From CANJIV01 sp046330225 (GTDB taxonomy: Bacteria; Actinomycetota; Thermoleophilia; Solirubrobacterales; Solirubrobacteraceae): DNA of 64,000 nt. Below the pieces are notes generated by a model. That model was not told where the DNA came from. It did no database searches and saw only the letters and a program-made list of their open reading frames with translations. Below are positions 27,845 to 35,601 of this stretch, piece by piece; position 1 is the first letter of the stretch, and each line of letters starts with the position of its first letter. Both the position numbers and the translations under genes were made by a program. The DNA lies in contig JAXLTD010000002.1 in NCBI GenBank assembly GCA_046330225.1, forward strand, positions 434,001 to 498,000, in the 5' to 3' direction.

Positions 27845-29647
27845 ATGACCCAGACGACCGTCCCGACCACGAACGCCAAGCTGCTGGCCTGGGTGGAGGA
27901 GATCGCCGCCCTCACCCAGCCAGACGACATCCACTGGTGTGACGGATCGGCAGAGGAGTACGACCGCCTCTGCCAGGCCCTCGTGGACGCGGGCACCTTC
28001 GAGAAGCTCTCCGACGCCAAGCGTCCGAACTCGTACCTCGGCCGGTCCGATCCGGGCGACGTCGCCCGCGTCGAGGACCGCACGTTCATCTGCTCCGAGC
28101 GCGAAGAGGATGCGGGCCCGACGAACAACTGGACCGAGCCGGCCGAGATGCGCGAGAAGCTCACCGGCCTGTTCTCCGGCGCGATGCAGGGGCGCACGAT
28201 GTACGTCGTGCCGTTCTCGATGGGCCCCCTCGGGTCGAAGATCGCCCACATCGGCGTCCAGCTCACCGACTCGGCCTACGTGGCCGTGAACATGCGGATC
28301 ATGACCCGCATGGGCCAAGGCGCGCTCGACGTCCTGGGTTCCGAAGGCGCCTTCGTGCCGTGCGTGCACTCGGTCGGCTTTCCGCTCGCCGACGGCCAGG
28401 ACGACGTGCCGTGGCCGTGCAACGGCGAGGAGAAGTACATCGTGCACTTCCCCGAGAGCCGCGAGATCTGGTCCTACGGCTCGGGCTACGGCGGCAATGC
28501 GCTGCTCGGGAAGAAGTGCTTTGCGCTGCGCATCGCCTCGGCGATGGCGCGCGACGAGGGGTGGATGGCCGAGCACATGCTCATCCTCAAGGTCACCTCG
28601 CCCGAGGGCGAGGTGAAGTACGTCACCGGTGCGTTCCCGTCGGCCTGCGGCAAGACCAACCTCGCCATGCTGATCCCGACGCTCGCCGGCTGGACGGTCG
28701 AGACGATCGGCGACGACATCGCGTGGATGAAGTTCCACGAGGACGGCCGCCTGTACGCGATCAACCCCGAGGCTGGCTTCTTCGGCGTCGCGCCCGGGAC
28801 GGGCGAGCAGACCAACCCCAACGCGATGGCCACGATCCGCGAGAACGGGATCTTCACGAACTGCGCGCGCACGGATGACGGGGACGTCTGGTGGGAGGGC
28901 ATGACGAAGGAGGCGCCCGAGCACCTGATCGACTGGCACGGCAACGACTGGACGCCCGACGCCGATCGCCCGGCCGCCCACCCGAACGCCCGCTTCACGA
29001 TTGCGGCGTCGCAGTGCCCCTGCATCGCCCCGGAGTGGGAGGACCCGGTCGGGGTGCCGATCGACGCGTTCCTGTTCGGCGGGCGGCGCTCGACGGTGGT
29101 GCCGCTCGTGCGCGAGGCGTTCGACTGGGAGCACGGCGTGTTCCTCGGCGCGACCATGAGCTCAGAGAAGACCGCGGCCGCGGCCGGCACCGTCGGCGAG
29201 CTGCGCTTCGACCCCTACGCAATGCTCCCGTTCTGCGGGTACAACATGGCCGACCACATGCGCCACTGGCTGGAGATCGGTGCCCGCGAGGGGGCCAGGC
29301 TCCCGAAGATCTTCTACGTCAACTGGTTCCGCAAGGACGCCGGCGGGAAGTTCCTGTGGCCCGGCTTCGGCGAGAACTCGCGCGTGCTGGCCTGGATCTT
29401 CCGCCGCTGCGACGGCGAGGCCGATGCCGTGGAGACGCCGATCGGCTTCGTGCCGGCACCCGGCGCGCTCGACGTGGACGGCCTGGACCTCGGCCCGGGC
29501 ACCCTCGACGAGCTGCTGGCGGTCGACGCCGACGGCATCCGCGCCGAGCTCCCGCAGATTCGCGAGTACCTCGGGCAGTTCGGGGACGACCTGCCCGCCG
29601 CGGTGCGCCGGCAGCTCGACTCGCTCGAGGCCAAGCTCGGGTCCTGA
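27845..29647 (+). CDS. pckG: GTP-dependent phosphoenolpyruvate carboxykinase
   Basis: A 600-residue cytosolic enzyme converting oxaloacetate and GTP to phosphoenolpyruvate and CO2, the entry to gluconeogenesis. The GTP-type P-loop is FPSACGKTNLAML with the reactive Cys; IGDDIAWMKF holds the Mn2+ ligand Asp, NPEAGFFGVAPGT the guanine-pocket region and FLWPGFGENSRVL the late conserved block. Its length is typical for actinobacterial GTP-type enzymes. The ATG at 27845 has a GAGGAG ribosome binding site at proper spacing. It complements the nearby acetyl-CoA-assimilation genes by draining C4 acids to sugars. A strong hairpin ends the gene. Confidence 0.97.
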   Translation: MTQTTVPTTNAKLLAWVEEIAALTQPDDIHWCDGSAEEYDRLCQALVDAGTFEKLSDAKRPNSYLGRSDPGDVARVEDRTFICSEREEDAGPTNNWTEPAEMREKLTGLFSGAMQGRTMYVVPFSMGPLGSKIAHIGVQLTDSAYVAVNMRIMTRMGQGALDVLGSEGAFVPCVHSVGFPLADGQDDVPWPCNGEEKYIVHFPESREIWSYGSGYGGNALLGKKCFALRIASAMARDEGWMAEHMLILKVTSPEGEVKYVTGAFPSACGKTNLAMLIPTLAGWTVETIGDDIAWMKFHEDGRLYAINPEAGFFGVAPGTGEQTNPNAMATIRENGIFTNCARTDDGDVWWEGMTKEAPEHLIDWHGNDWTPDADRPAAHPNARFTIAASQCPCIAPEWEDPVGVPIDAFLFGGRRSTVVPLVREAFDWEHGVFLGATMSSEKTAAAAGTVGELRFDPYAMLPFCGYNMADHMRHWLEIGAREGARLPKIFYVNWFRKDAGGKFLWPGFGENSRVLAWIFRRCDGEADAVETPIGFVPAPGALDVDGLDLGPGTLDELLAVDADGIRAELPQIREYLGQFGDDLPAAVRRQLDSLEAKLGS

Positions 29648-29665
29648 AGCCTGGGGAGGGCCGGA

Positions 29666-29692
29666 CCGCGCCCCCGGTGGCCGGGGGCGCGG
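29666..29692. terminator. Strong 12-base-pair hairpin between convergent genes
   Basis: CCGCGCCCCCGG and CCGGGGGCGCGG pair perfectly around TGG. It lies 19 bases after the PEPCK stop and 16 bases before the stop of the opposing ZIP transporter gene, so it can serve both. Confidence 0.6.
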
Positions 29693-29708
29693 CCCGAGCC
29701 GCCCCGAA

Positions 29709-30449
29709 TCAGACGCCCAGCGTCACGGCCAGCGCGCCCATGATGGCGCCGCCGATCACGGTGCCGAGCACGGCTGGGACGATGGAGCCCCGCCGATAGG
29801 CCTGCGGGACGAGCTCGACGGCGACGAGCGCGAGCATCGCGCCGGCGGCAAAGGCGAAGGAGAACGGGAGCAGGCTCGTGATCTGCTCGACGAGCAGGTA
29901 GGCCACGACGGCGCCGACCGGCTGGGGGAGGCTCGTTCCGACGGCGGCCCAGAACTGACGGCTGCGGCTGAAGCCCTCGGCCTCCATCGGAATCGCCACG
30001 CTCGTGCCCTCTGGGACGTTCTGGAGCGCGATCGCCAGGATCACGTAGAGGCCGAGCCCTGCGGTCGATGAGGCATAGGCCGTGCCGACCGCGAATCCCT
30101 CCGGGAGGCTGTGGACGAAGAGCACGCCGAACACCAGGACGGCGCGGCGCACGCCGGCGCCGTCGTGTCCGTCGACGCTGATCTCGTGGTGTGACAGCCA
30201 GCGCCGGGTCACGAGCAGGAACGCCAGGCCGACCGCGGTCCCGGCCACGACGGCGACCGCGCTGCCCTCCTGGAAGGCCGGCTTGAGGAGCCCCAGGACC
30301 GACGCGACCGTCATGAGGCCGATGGTCAGGCCCCACAGGGCCGGGCGCAGCGCCTCGGTGCGGGTGCCGAGCATCCACACGGGGATCGCGCCCAGGCCGG
30401 TGGCGAGGGCGGTCGCCAGGCCGGCGAGGAAGACGTAGAGGAGGTCCAT
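29709..30449 (-). CDS. ZIP-family metal transporter
   Basis: A 246-residue protein with about eight membrane segments. The two metal-binding helices are clear: VLFVHSLPEGFAVG in TM4 and AIALQNVPEGTSVA in TM5 (HNxPEG-type motifs of ZIP proteins). TM2-3 are joined by a short His-containing loop (LSHHEISVDGHDGAG). It should import Zn2+ or another divalent cation such as Fe2+ or Mn2+ across the plasma membrane. No Zur-like operator is recognised. The gene is 45 bases downstream of the aldehyde dehydrogenase gene. Confidence 0.88.
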   Translation of the reverse strand: MDLLYVFLAGLATALATGLGAIPVWMLGTRTEALRPALWGLTIGLMTVASVLGLLKPAFQEGSAVAVVAGTAVGLAFLLVTRRWLSHHEISVDGHDGAGVRRAVLVFGVLFVHSLPEGFAVGTAYASSTAGLGLYVILAIALQNVPEGTSVAIPMEAEGFSRSRQFWAAVGTSLPQPVGAVVAYLLVEQITSLLPFSFAFAAGAMLALVAVELVPQAYRRGSIVPAVLGTVIGGAIMGALAVTLGV

Positions 30450-30494
30450 GCGTGTGCCGGGCCCTCGCGGGGCGGGGGCCCGTCCCGGCCGGCG

Positions 30495-31955
30495 TCAGTC
30501 GCCGTAGGGGTACCACCACTCCTTCGGCGCGATCTCGCTTTCGATGTGGACGTGCTTGGTCTCCTGGAACGCCTCGAGGCCTTCCCGCCCGAGCTCGCGC
30601 CCGAGCCCGGACTGCTTGAAGCCGCCGAAGGGGCCGGCGTCGTTGTCGGTCAGCGGGTCGTTGAACCAGACCGTGCCGGCCTTGAGGTCGCGCAGGAGGC
30701 GGACGGTCGTGCCGAGGTCGCGGGTGTAGACGTTGACGCCCAGGCCGAACCGCAGCCCGTTGGCCAGCTCCACCGCCTCGTCGAGCGATGCGACCGGCAC
30801 GATCGGCGCGACCGGGCCAAAGGTCTCCTCCCTGAGCAGGTCGGTGGTGGCCGGGGCGCCCGTGACGACGGCCGGCGCGAAGAAGTGCCCGGTGGCCTGG
30901 CCGCCGCGCCCCCCGCCCGTGACCACTTCGGCGCCTCCAGCCACTGCGGCCTCCACCTGGGCGACGACCTTGTCCCGCTGGGGCGCGGAGACCATCGGGC
31001 CGATGTCGGTCGTCGCGGCCAGCGGGTCGCCGAGCCGCAGCGACTCCGTGTACGCGACGAACTCCGACACGAACTCGTCATAGACCGACCGGTGGACGTA
31101 GAACCGCTCGGCCGAGGTGCACACCTGGCCGGCGTTGAGGAAGGCCGCCCACGCGCCGCCCTTCGCGGCCGTGGCGATGTCGGCCGCGACGTCCTCGCAC
31201 ACGATGAAGGCGTCCTTGCCGCCGAGCTCGAGGTTCACGCGGGCGATGCGCTCGGCGCAGCGCGTGGCGATCCGGCGGCCCGTGGCGACCGAGCCGGTGA
31301 AGGCGACGCAGTCGACGCGCTCGTCCTCCACGATCGCCGCTCCGACGTCCCCGGCGCCGGCGAGGAGGTTCACCACGCCGGAGGGGAAGTCAGCGAACAG
31401 CGGCGCGAGCGCGAGCGTCGAGAGCGGCGTGAGCTCCGAGGGCTTGCACACGGTGGTGTTCCCTGCCGCGAGCGCCGGCGCGAGCTTCCAGGCCAGCAGC
31501 AGCAGCGGGTAGTTCCACGGAACGATGCAGCCGACGACGCCCATCGGGTCCTTGATCACCATGGCGAGCTGCGAGGACTCGACCGACGGGATCACGCGGC
31601 CCCGGCTGTCGCGCCCGAGCTCGGCGTAGTAGGCGAAGCACGCCGCCACCCAGCCGATCTCGTCGCGGTTCTCGACGAGCGGCTTGCCCCCCTCGAGGGT
31701 CATGAGCTCGGCGAGCTCGTCGGTGCGCTCCTTCAGGCCGGCGGCGACCCCGGCGAGCAGCTCGCCGCGCTCGCCGGCGGGCAGGAGCTCCCACTCGCGG
31801 GCGGCGGCCCGGGCCGCGCCGATCGCGGCGTCGACCTGTTCGTCACTGGGCAGCGCGACGGTCGCGACCGTCGCCTCGGTGTAGGGATTCTCGACCGCGA
31901 GCGGGGCGCCCTCGCCCGCGACCTGCTCGCCCGCGATCAGCAGTCGTGTCTCCAT
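30495..31955 (-). CDS. NAD(P)-dependent aldehyde dehydrogenase (betaine-aldehyde-dehydrogenase-like)
   Basis: A 486-residue aldehyde dehydrogenase. VPWNYPLLLLAWKLAPALAAG is the cofactor block, VAFTGSVATG the Rossmann loop, VNLELGGKDAF holds the general-base Glu and FLNAGQVCTSAERF the catalytic Cys. ETFGPVAPI and the PFGGFKQSGLGRELG block complete the family pattern. The C-terminal KEWWYPYGD is common in betaine-aldehyde and aminoaldehyde dehydrogenases. It oxidises an aldehyde to the acid; the exact substrate is not determined. The start is supported by a TATGCT box 8 bases before the ATG. Confidence 0.9.
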   Translation of the reverse strand: METRLLIAGEQVAGEGAPLAVENPYTEATVATVALPSDEQVDAAIGAARAAAREWELLPAGERGELLAGVAAGLKERTDELAELMTLEGGKPLVENRDEIGWVAACFAYYAELGRDSRGRVIPSVESSQLAMVIKDPMGVVGCIVPWNYPLLLLAWKLAPALAAGNTTVCKPSELTPLSTLALAPLFADFPSGVVNLLAGAGDVGAAIVEDERVDCVAFTGSVATGRRIATRCAERIARVNLELGGKDAFIVCEDVAADIATAAKGGAWAAFLNAGQVCTSAERFYVHRSVYDEFVSEFVAYTESLRLGDPLAATTDIGPMVSAPQRDKVVAQVEAAVAGGAEVVTGGGRGGQATGHFFAPAVVTGAPATTDLLREETFGPVAPIVPVASLDEAVELANGLRFGLGVNVYTRDLGTTVRLLRDLKAGTVWFNDPLTDNDAGPFGGFKQSGLGRELGREGLEAFQETKHVHIESEIAPKEWWYPYGD

Positions 31956-31963
31956 GGCGCCGG

Positions 31964-31969
31964 AGCATA
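31964..31969 (-). promoter_or_regulatory. Leaderless -10 box of the aldehyde dehydrogenase gene
   Basis: Minus-strand TATGCT lies 8 bases before the ATG at 31955; no ribosome binding site is present. Confidence 0.45.
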
Positions 31970-32008
31970 CGGCGCGCCCGGCCCTACGTTGCCGGCCGGC
32001 CGCGGTGC

Positions 32009-32575
32009 CTAGTGCAGGTCGTCCTCGGACGAGGCCGGCGGGCGTGACTCCTCGGCCAGCGAGGTGATCGCCAGCGCGCCGCGGGCGGCCTCCTCGAGCA
32101 CCTGCGTGGCCTCCTCGATCGAGCGCGCGTAGAGCTCGACGAGGAGGTGGACCACGATGAGGTCGTCCTCGTGCTTGTGGAAGCGCACGTGCGTGAAGAA
32201 CTCCCGCGTCCCGTGGTCGCCGAACGCGGCGTAGGAGAGCGCATCGCCGGCTTCGGGTCCCGAGCACACCTCGACGTCGTCGGCCCGGACCGTGACGGTG
32301 CACGAGGCAACCCACGGCGTGCCGGCGATCATCCGTTCCCAGCGCCCCTCGACCGGCTCGACCCGCCCGTTCGCGAACCCGAGGTGCGGCTGGTCGTGCA
32401 TGCACTCCAGGCACTGCACGACCGCCTCCTGGAGCTCGTCCACGACCTCCGCGCGCTCGCCCGTATCGGGATCGATGCGGTGGATGCCCTCGTAGTGCAC
32501 CTGCACCTCGAGGTTGGTGGACCAGCATCGGTAGCAGCGCAGCCAGCTGCGCGCCGTCTCGGTCGAACCCTCCAT
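32009..32575 (-). CDS. Uncharacterised protein with a CxxC/CxxC zinc-ribbon-like N-terminus
   Basis: A 188-residue protein I do not recognise. CYRCWSTN near residue 15 and VVQCLECMHDQPH near residue 55 form two Cys-x2-Cys knuckles that could bind zinc. The centre (WERMIAGTPWVASCTVTVRADDVEV) is beta-rich and the C-terminal third a helix (LYARSIEEATQVLEEAARGA). No signal peptide. It shares a 25-base divergent promoter with the crotonase gene, in which the two -10 boxes overlap, so the two are probably expressed together. The ATG at 32575 is chosen from the TAGAAT box 8 bases upstream; earlier codons lie inside the promoter. Confidence 0.65.
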   Translation of the reverse strand: MEGSTETARSWLRCYRCWSTNLEVQVHYEGIHRIDPDTGERAEVVDELQEAVVQCLECMHDQPHLGFANGRVEPVEGRWERMIAGTPWVASCTVTVRADDVEVCSGPEAGDALSYAAFGDHGTREFFTHVRFHKHEDDLIVVHLLVELYARSIEEATQVLEEAARGALAITSLAEESRPPASSEDDLH

Positions 32576-32583
32576 CCAAGGGG

Positions 32584-32593
32584 ATTCTATGCT
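32584..32593. promoter_or_regulatory. Bidirectional promoter with overlapping -10 boxes
   Basis: In ATTCTATGCT, TATGCT (32588-32593) is the -10 for the plus-strand crotonase gene (7 bases to the ATG at 32601) and TAGAAT on the minus strand (32589-32584) is the -10 for the opposite gene (8 bases to its ATG at 32575). The two boxes share two base pairs, and both mRNAs would be leaderless. Confidence 0.55.
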
Positions 32594-32600
32594 GGCCGCC

Positions 32601-33440
32601 ATGACCGACACCGTTCGCTACGAGGCGGAGGCCGGCGTGGCGACGCTGACCCTCAGCCGCCCGGCGCGCCTGAACGCCATCGTCCCCGAGCTGATCGCGG
32701 GCGTGAACGCGGGCCTCGACCGCGCCGACGCCGACCCGGACGTCCGGGCGGTGCGCCTGCGCGGGGCGGGCCGGTCGTTCTGCGCGGGCTATGACATCGA
32801 GTGGGGCTCGGAGGTCATGGAGGCCGCGGAGGCCGGCCAGCCGTGGGACCCCATCGCCGACTACGAGCAGATGTCGCGCTACGTCGACACGTACATGCGC
32901 CTGTGGCGCTCGCGCAAGCCCGTCATCGCCCAGGTTCACGGGTTCTGCGTGGGCGGCGGCACCGACTTTGCCCTCTGCTCGGACCTCATCGTCTGCGCGC
33001 AGGACGCCGTCATCGGCTACCCGCCCGCGCGGGTGTGGGGGTCCCCGACCACCGCGATGTGGGTGTACCGCCTCGGGCTCGAGCGCACGAAGCGGCTGCT
33101 CCTGACCGGCGACTCGCTCACCGGCCGGCAGGCGGCGGAGTGGGGCCTGGCGTCGGCGGCGGTGCCGGCCGCCGAGCTCGACGCCGCGGCACTCGCGCTG
33201 GCCGGGCGGGTGGCGCTGCTCCCGGCCAACCAGCTCCACATGATGAAGCTCCTGGTCAATCAGGCGTACGAGCAGATGGGCCTGCGCACGACGCAGCTCA
33301 TCGGAACCCTGCTCGACGGCGCCGCGCGCCACACTCCGGAAGGGACCGACTTCACGCGCCGCGCCATGGCCGACGTCGGCCGGGCGGTCGCGGAGCGCGA
33401 CGGGCCGTTCGGCGACTACGGGCAGGCGCCGCGGGACTGA
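32601..33440 (+). CDS. Enoyl-CoA hydratase/isomerase (crotonase family)
   Basis: A 279-residue crotonase-fold protein. VATLTLSRPARLNAI is the family start, AGRSFCAGYDIEWGSE the first oxyanion-hole loop, and QVHGFCVGGGTDFALCSDLIV the second loop with the GGG helix turn. A catalytic Glu in the usual ARVWGS segment is not present, so it may be a hydrolase, isomerase or hydratase with a variant mechanism. It acts on an acyl-CoA; the pathway is unknown. The start at 32601 is fixed by a TATGCT box 7 bases upstream. Confidence 0.85.
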   Translation: MTDTVRYEAEAGVATLTLSRPARLNAIVPELIAGVNAGLDRADADPDVRAVRLRGAGRSFCAGYDIEWGSEVMEAAEAGQPWDPIADYEQMSRYVDTYMRLWRSRKPVIAQVHGFCVGGGTDFALCSDLIVCAQDAVIGYPPARVWGSPTTAMWVYRLGLERTKRLLLTGDSLTGRQAAEWGLASAAVPAAELDAAALALAGRVALLPANQLHMMKLLVNQAYEQMGLRTTQLIGTLLDGAARHTPEGTDFTRRAMADVGRAVAERDGPFGDYGQAPRD

Positions 33441-33467
33441 GGCCGGCCCCGCGCCCCGGACCGCCCC

Positions 33468-33489
33468 GGGCGCCCGGCGGCGGGCGCCC
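33468..33489 (+). terminator. Hairpin after the crotonase gene
   Basis: GGGCGCCCG and CGGGCGCCC pair around a 4-base loop, 27 bases after the stop codon and before the TlpA-like gene. Confidence 0.4.
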
Positions 33490-33520
33490 GCGCCCGTTCT
33501 CCTACCCTGTGAGTCGCCTC

Positions 33521-34081
33521 ATGCCCGCCTTCCCTGTCCGCCGCGCTGCCGGCCCCCGGTTCCTCGCTGCCGCCGCCGCGCTGGCCCTGGCCGCCGGGAC
33601 CGCCGGCTGCGGCTCCGATTCGTCCGAGCCGGCCGCGCCGGCGCAGGGGGCGGCGAGCCTCGACGCACAGGCCGGCCGCCTGCTGGGCGGCGGGACCGCA
33701 GCGTTCAACGCCCAGCTGGCCCGGCTCAAGGGCACGCCGGTCGTCGTGAACCAGTGGGCGTCGTGGTGCGGGCCGTGCCGCTTCGAGTTCCCGTTCTTCC
33801 GCACGGCCGCGGAGAAGTACCAGGGCCGGGTGGCCTTTCTCGGCGTGAACTCGCAGGACTCGAGCGACGCCGCGCGCGCATTCCTGAAGCGCAACCCGGT
33901 TCCGTACCCGAGCTTCGAGGATCAGAGCACCGCGATCGCGCGCAGCTTCAAGGGCGGCCGGGCCTGGCCGACGACGGCGTTCTACGACGCGTCGGGCCGG
34001 CTCGTGAACGTGCACCCGGGGGGCTACGCCACCGAGGCGAAGCTCGACGAGGACATTCGCGCCTACGCGAAGCCCGGATGA
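33521..34081 (+). CDS. TlpA/ResA-like thioredoxin-fold lipoprotein
   Basis: A 186-residue exported lipoprotein. The signal peptide ends in a lipobox (ALAAGTAGC), giving a lipidated Cys near residue 30. The thioredoxin domain has VVVNQWASWCGPCRFEFPFF with a CGPC active site and a GRAWPTTAFYD cis-proline segment. It should reduce or exchange disulfides on the outer face of the membrane, receiving electrons from the CcdA-like protein encoded by the next gene, whose start overlaps its stop (ATGA). Cytochrome c maturation or oxidative repair are the usual roles. The start is ATG; a TACCCT box lies 12 bases upstream. Confidence 0.88.
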   Translation: MPAFPVRRAAGPRFLAAAAALALAAGTAGCGSDSSEPAAPAQGAASLDAQAGRLLGGGTAAFNAQLARLKGTPVVVNQWASWCGPCRFEFPFFRTAAEKYQGRVAFLGVNSQDSSDAARAFLKRNPVPYPSFEDQSTAIARSFKGGRAWPTTAFYDASGRLVNVHPGGYATEAKLDEDIRAYAKPG

Positions 34082-34842
34082 CCGCCGCCCCTGCCGTGCT
34101 GGCCGCCGCGGGCACTCCGAACCTCGCCCTCGCGTTCGCGGCCGGCTTCGTGTCCTTCGTCTCCCCGTGCTGCCTGCCGCTCGTGCCGGGCTACCTGGCG
34201 ACGGTCGCCGGGGTCCGGCCCGACGACTCGGTCCGGCGCCGGCTGGATCCCGGCGTGCTGACCCGCAGCGTCGTCTTCGTGTCGACGTTCTCGCTGATCT
34301 TCATCCTCCTCGGCCTCTCGGCCACGGCGATCGGCGACTTCCTGTTCCAAAGCCAGGAGACGCTGCGCCGGATCTCCGGGGTGCTGATCATCCTCATGGG
34401 CGGACTGTTCATCGCCTCGGTCTACGTCGTCAAGCTCAACCAGGAGTGGCGGCCCCAGGGGCTGATCGAACGGGCGGGCCGCGGCGGCCCGGTCGTCGCC
34501 GGCGCCGCCTTCGCCCTCGCCTGGACTCCCTGCGTCGGCCCGACCCTCGGGGCGATCCTCGCCCTCGGGGCGACGTCGAGCGGCACCGGCCGCAGCGCGG
34601 TGCTTCTCACCGCCTACTCGCTCGGCCTGGCCATCCCGTTCCTGTTCTGCGCCGTGGCGTTCAGCGCCGCGGAACGGACCTTCGGGTTCTTCAAGCGCCA
34701 CTACGCGGCCGTCCAGGTCATCTCCGGCATCGTGCTGATCGTCATGGGCGTGCTCGTGTACAGCGGCGAGCTCTTCCGGATCAACGTCGAGATCCAGAAC
34801 TGGCTGGACTCGCTGGGGATCAACTTCTTCCAGGACGTGTAG
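34078..34842 (+). CDS. CcdA/DsbD-family transmembrane thiol transporter
   Basis: A 254-residue membrane protein with six to seven helices. FVSFVSPCCLPLVPGYLA and ALAWTPCVGPTLGAIL are the two cysteine-proline motifs that carry electrons across the membrane in CcdA proteins. It passes reducing power from cytoplasmic thioredoxin to extracellular thioredoxin-like proteins such as the TlpA-type lipoprotein encoded just upstream with a 4-base overlap. It is probably part of cytochrome c biogenesis or thiol homeostasis, together with the second TlpA protein on the opposite strand. Confidence 0.92.
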   Translation: MTAAPAVLAAAGTPNLALAFAAGFVSFVSPCCLPLVPGYLATVAGVRPDDSVRRRLDPGVLTRSVVFVSTFSLIFILLGLSATAIGDFLFQSQETLRRISGVLIILMGGLFIASVYVVKLNQEWRPQGLIERAGRGGPVVAGAAFALAWTPCVGPTLGAILALGATSSGTGRSAVLLTAYSLGLAIPFLFCAVAFSAAERTFGFFKRHYAAVQVISGIVLIVMGVLVYSGELFRINVEIQNWLDSLGINFFQDV

Positions 34843-34881
34843 GGGCGGCGCCGCTCGCCCATCGGCCGGCGGCACATGGCC

Positions 34882-35601
34882 CTACGGCCCGGTGCCCTGC
34901 GCGCCCCCGGTCTGGACCCCGATCGTCGTGCCGGACTTCGCCGCCTGCGCTCCGCGCACGGCCTGGGCGTAGCTCACGGCGCCCACGACGTGGCCGACGA
35001 CCTCGCCCTGGCGGTCGATGAAGAAGGTCTCCGGAATCCCCGTGGCGCCGTAGCGGCGGGCGACCCCGTTCCCGCGGTCGCGCACCGTGAGGTAGTCCAT
35101 CCCGACCGACCGGATGAACGCCCGCGCGTCCTCGGTCAGGTCCTGCATGTTCAGGCCGAGGAAGAGGACGCCGTCGCGCCGGGCTCGCCGCCAGGCGCGC
35201 TCGAGCGGCGCCGCCTCGTCCCGGCAGGGGATGCACCACGAAGCCCAGAAGTTCACCACGACCGGCGTGCCGCGCAGCCCGGCCAGGCTGACGCGGCCGC
35301 CGCGAGTCGCCCGCGCGACGGCCCGGGTGAGTGCCGGCCCGAGATCGCCCGGGGTCAGGACTGGGAGCGTGAAGCCCGGGGCCGGCACCGCCTCGTTGCT
35401 CCCGAGCTTGTCGTCGACCGTCGTGTCCTGCGCCTTGGAGAGGACGCCGTAGGTCAGCAGGCCCACGAAGAGGACGGCAAGCCCGACGGCGACGATCCGC
35501 CCGGCGAACCGCAGGGGCCCGGGCTTCGCCCCCGAGGCGCCGGCGTCCGCCGGCGGCCCGTCGGCCGGCACGGGCGCGGGATCGGGCGCGTCAGCGGCCA
35601 T
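34882..35601 (-). CDS. Membrane-anchored TlpA/CcmG-like thioredoxin
   Basis: A 239-residue protein. A proline-rich N-terminus leads into one membrane helix (IVAVGLAVLFVGLLTYGVL, about residues 35-54). The thioredoxin domain has PVVVNFWASWCIPCRDEAAPL with a CIPC active site and GATGIPETFFIDRQGEVV with the cis-proline. It resembles the CcmG/ResA group that reduces apocytochrome c or metal-centre cysteines outside the membrane. Its start overlaps the end of the CopC-CopD fusion gene by 11 bases, so the two are co-translated and might cooperate in copper-site assembly. Confidence 0.9.
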   Translation of the reverse strand: MAADAPDPAPVPADGPPADAGASGAKPGPLRFAGRIVAVGLAVLFVGLLTYGVLSKAQDTTVDDKLGSNEAVPAPGFTLPVLTPGDLGPALTRAVARATRGGRVSLAGLRGTPVVVNFWASWCIPCRDEAAPLERAWRRARRDGVLFLGLNMQDLTEDARAFIRSVGMDYLTVRDRGNGVARRYGATGIPETFFIDRQGEVVGHVVGAVSYAQAVRGAQAAKSGTTIGVQTGGAQGTGP

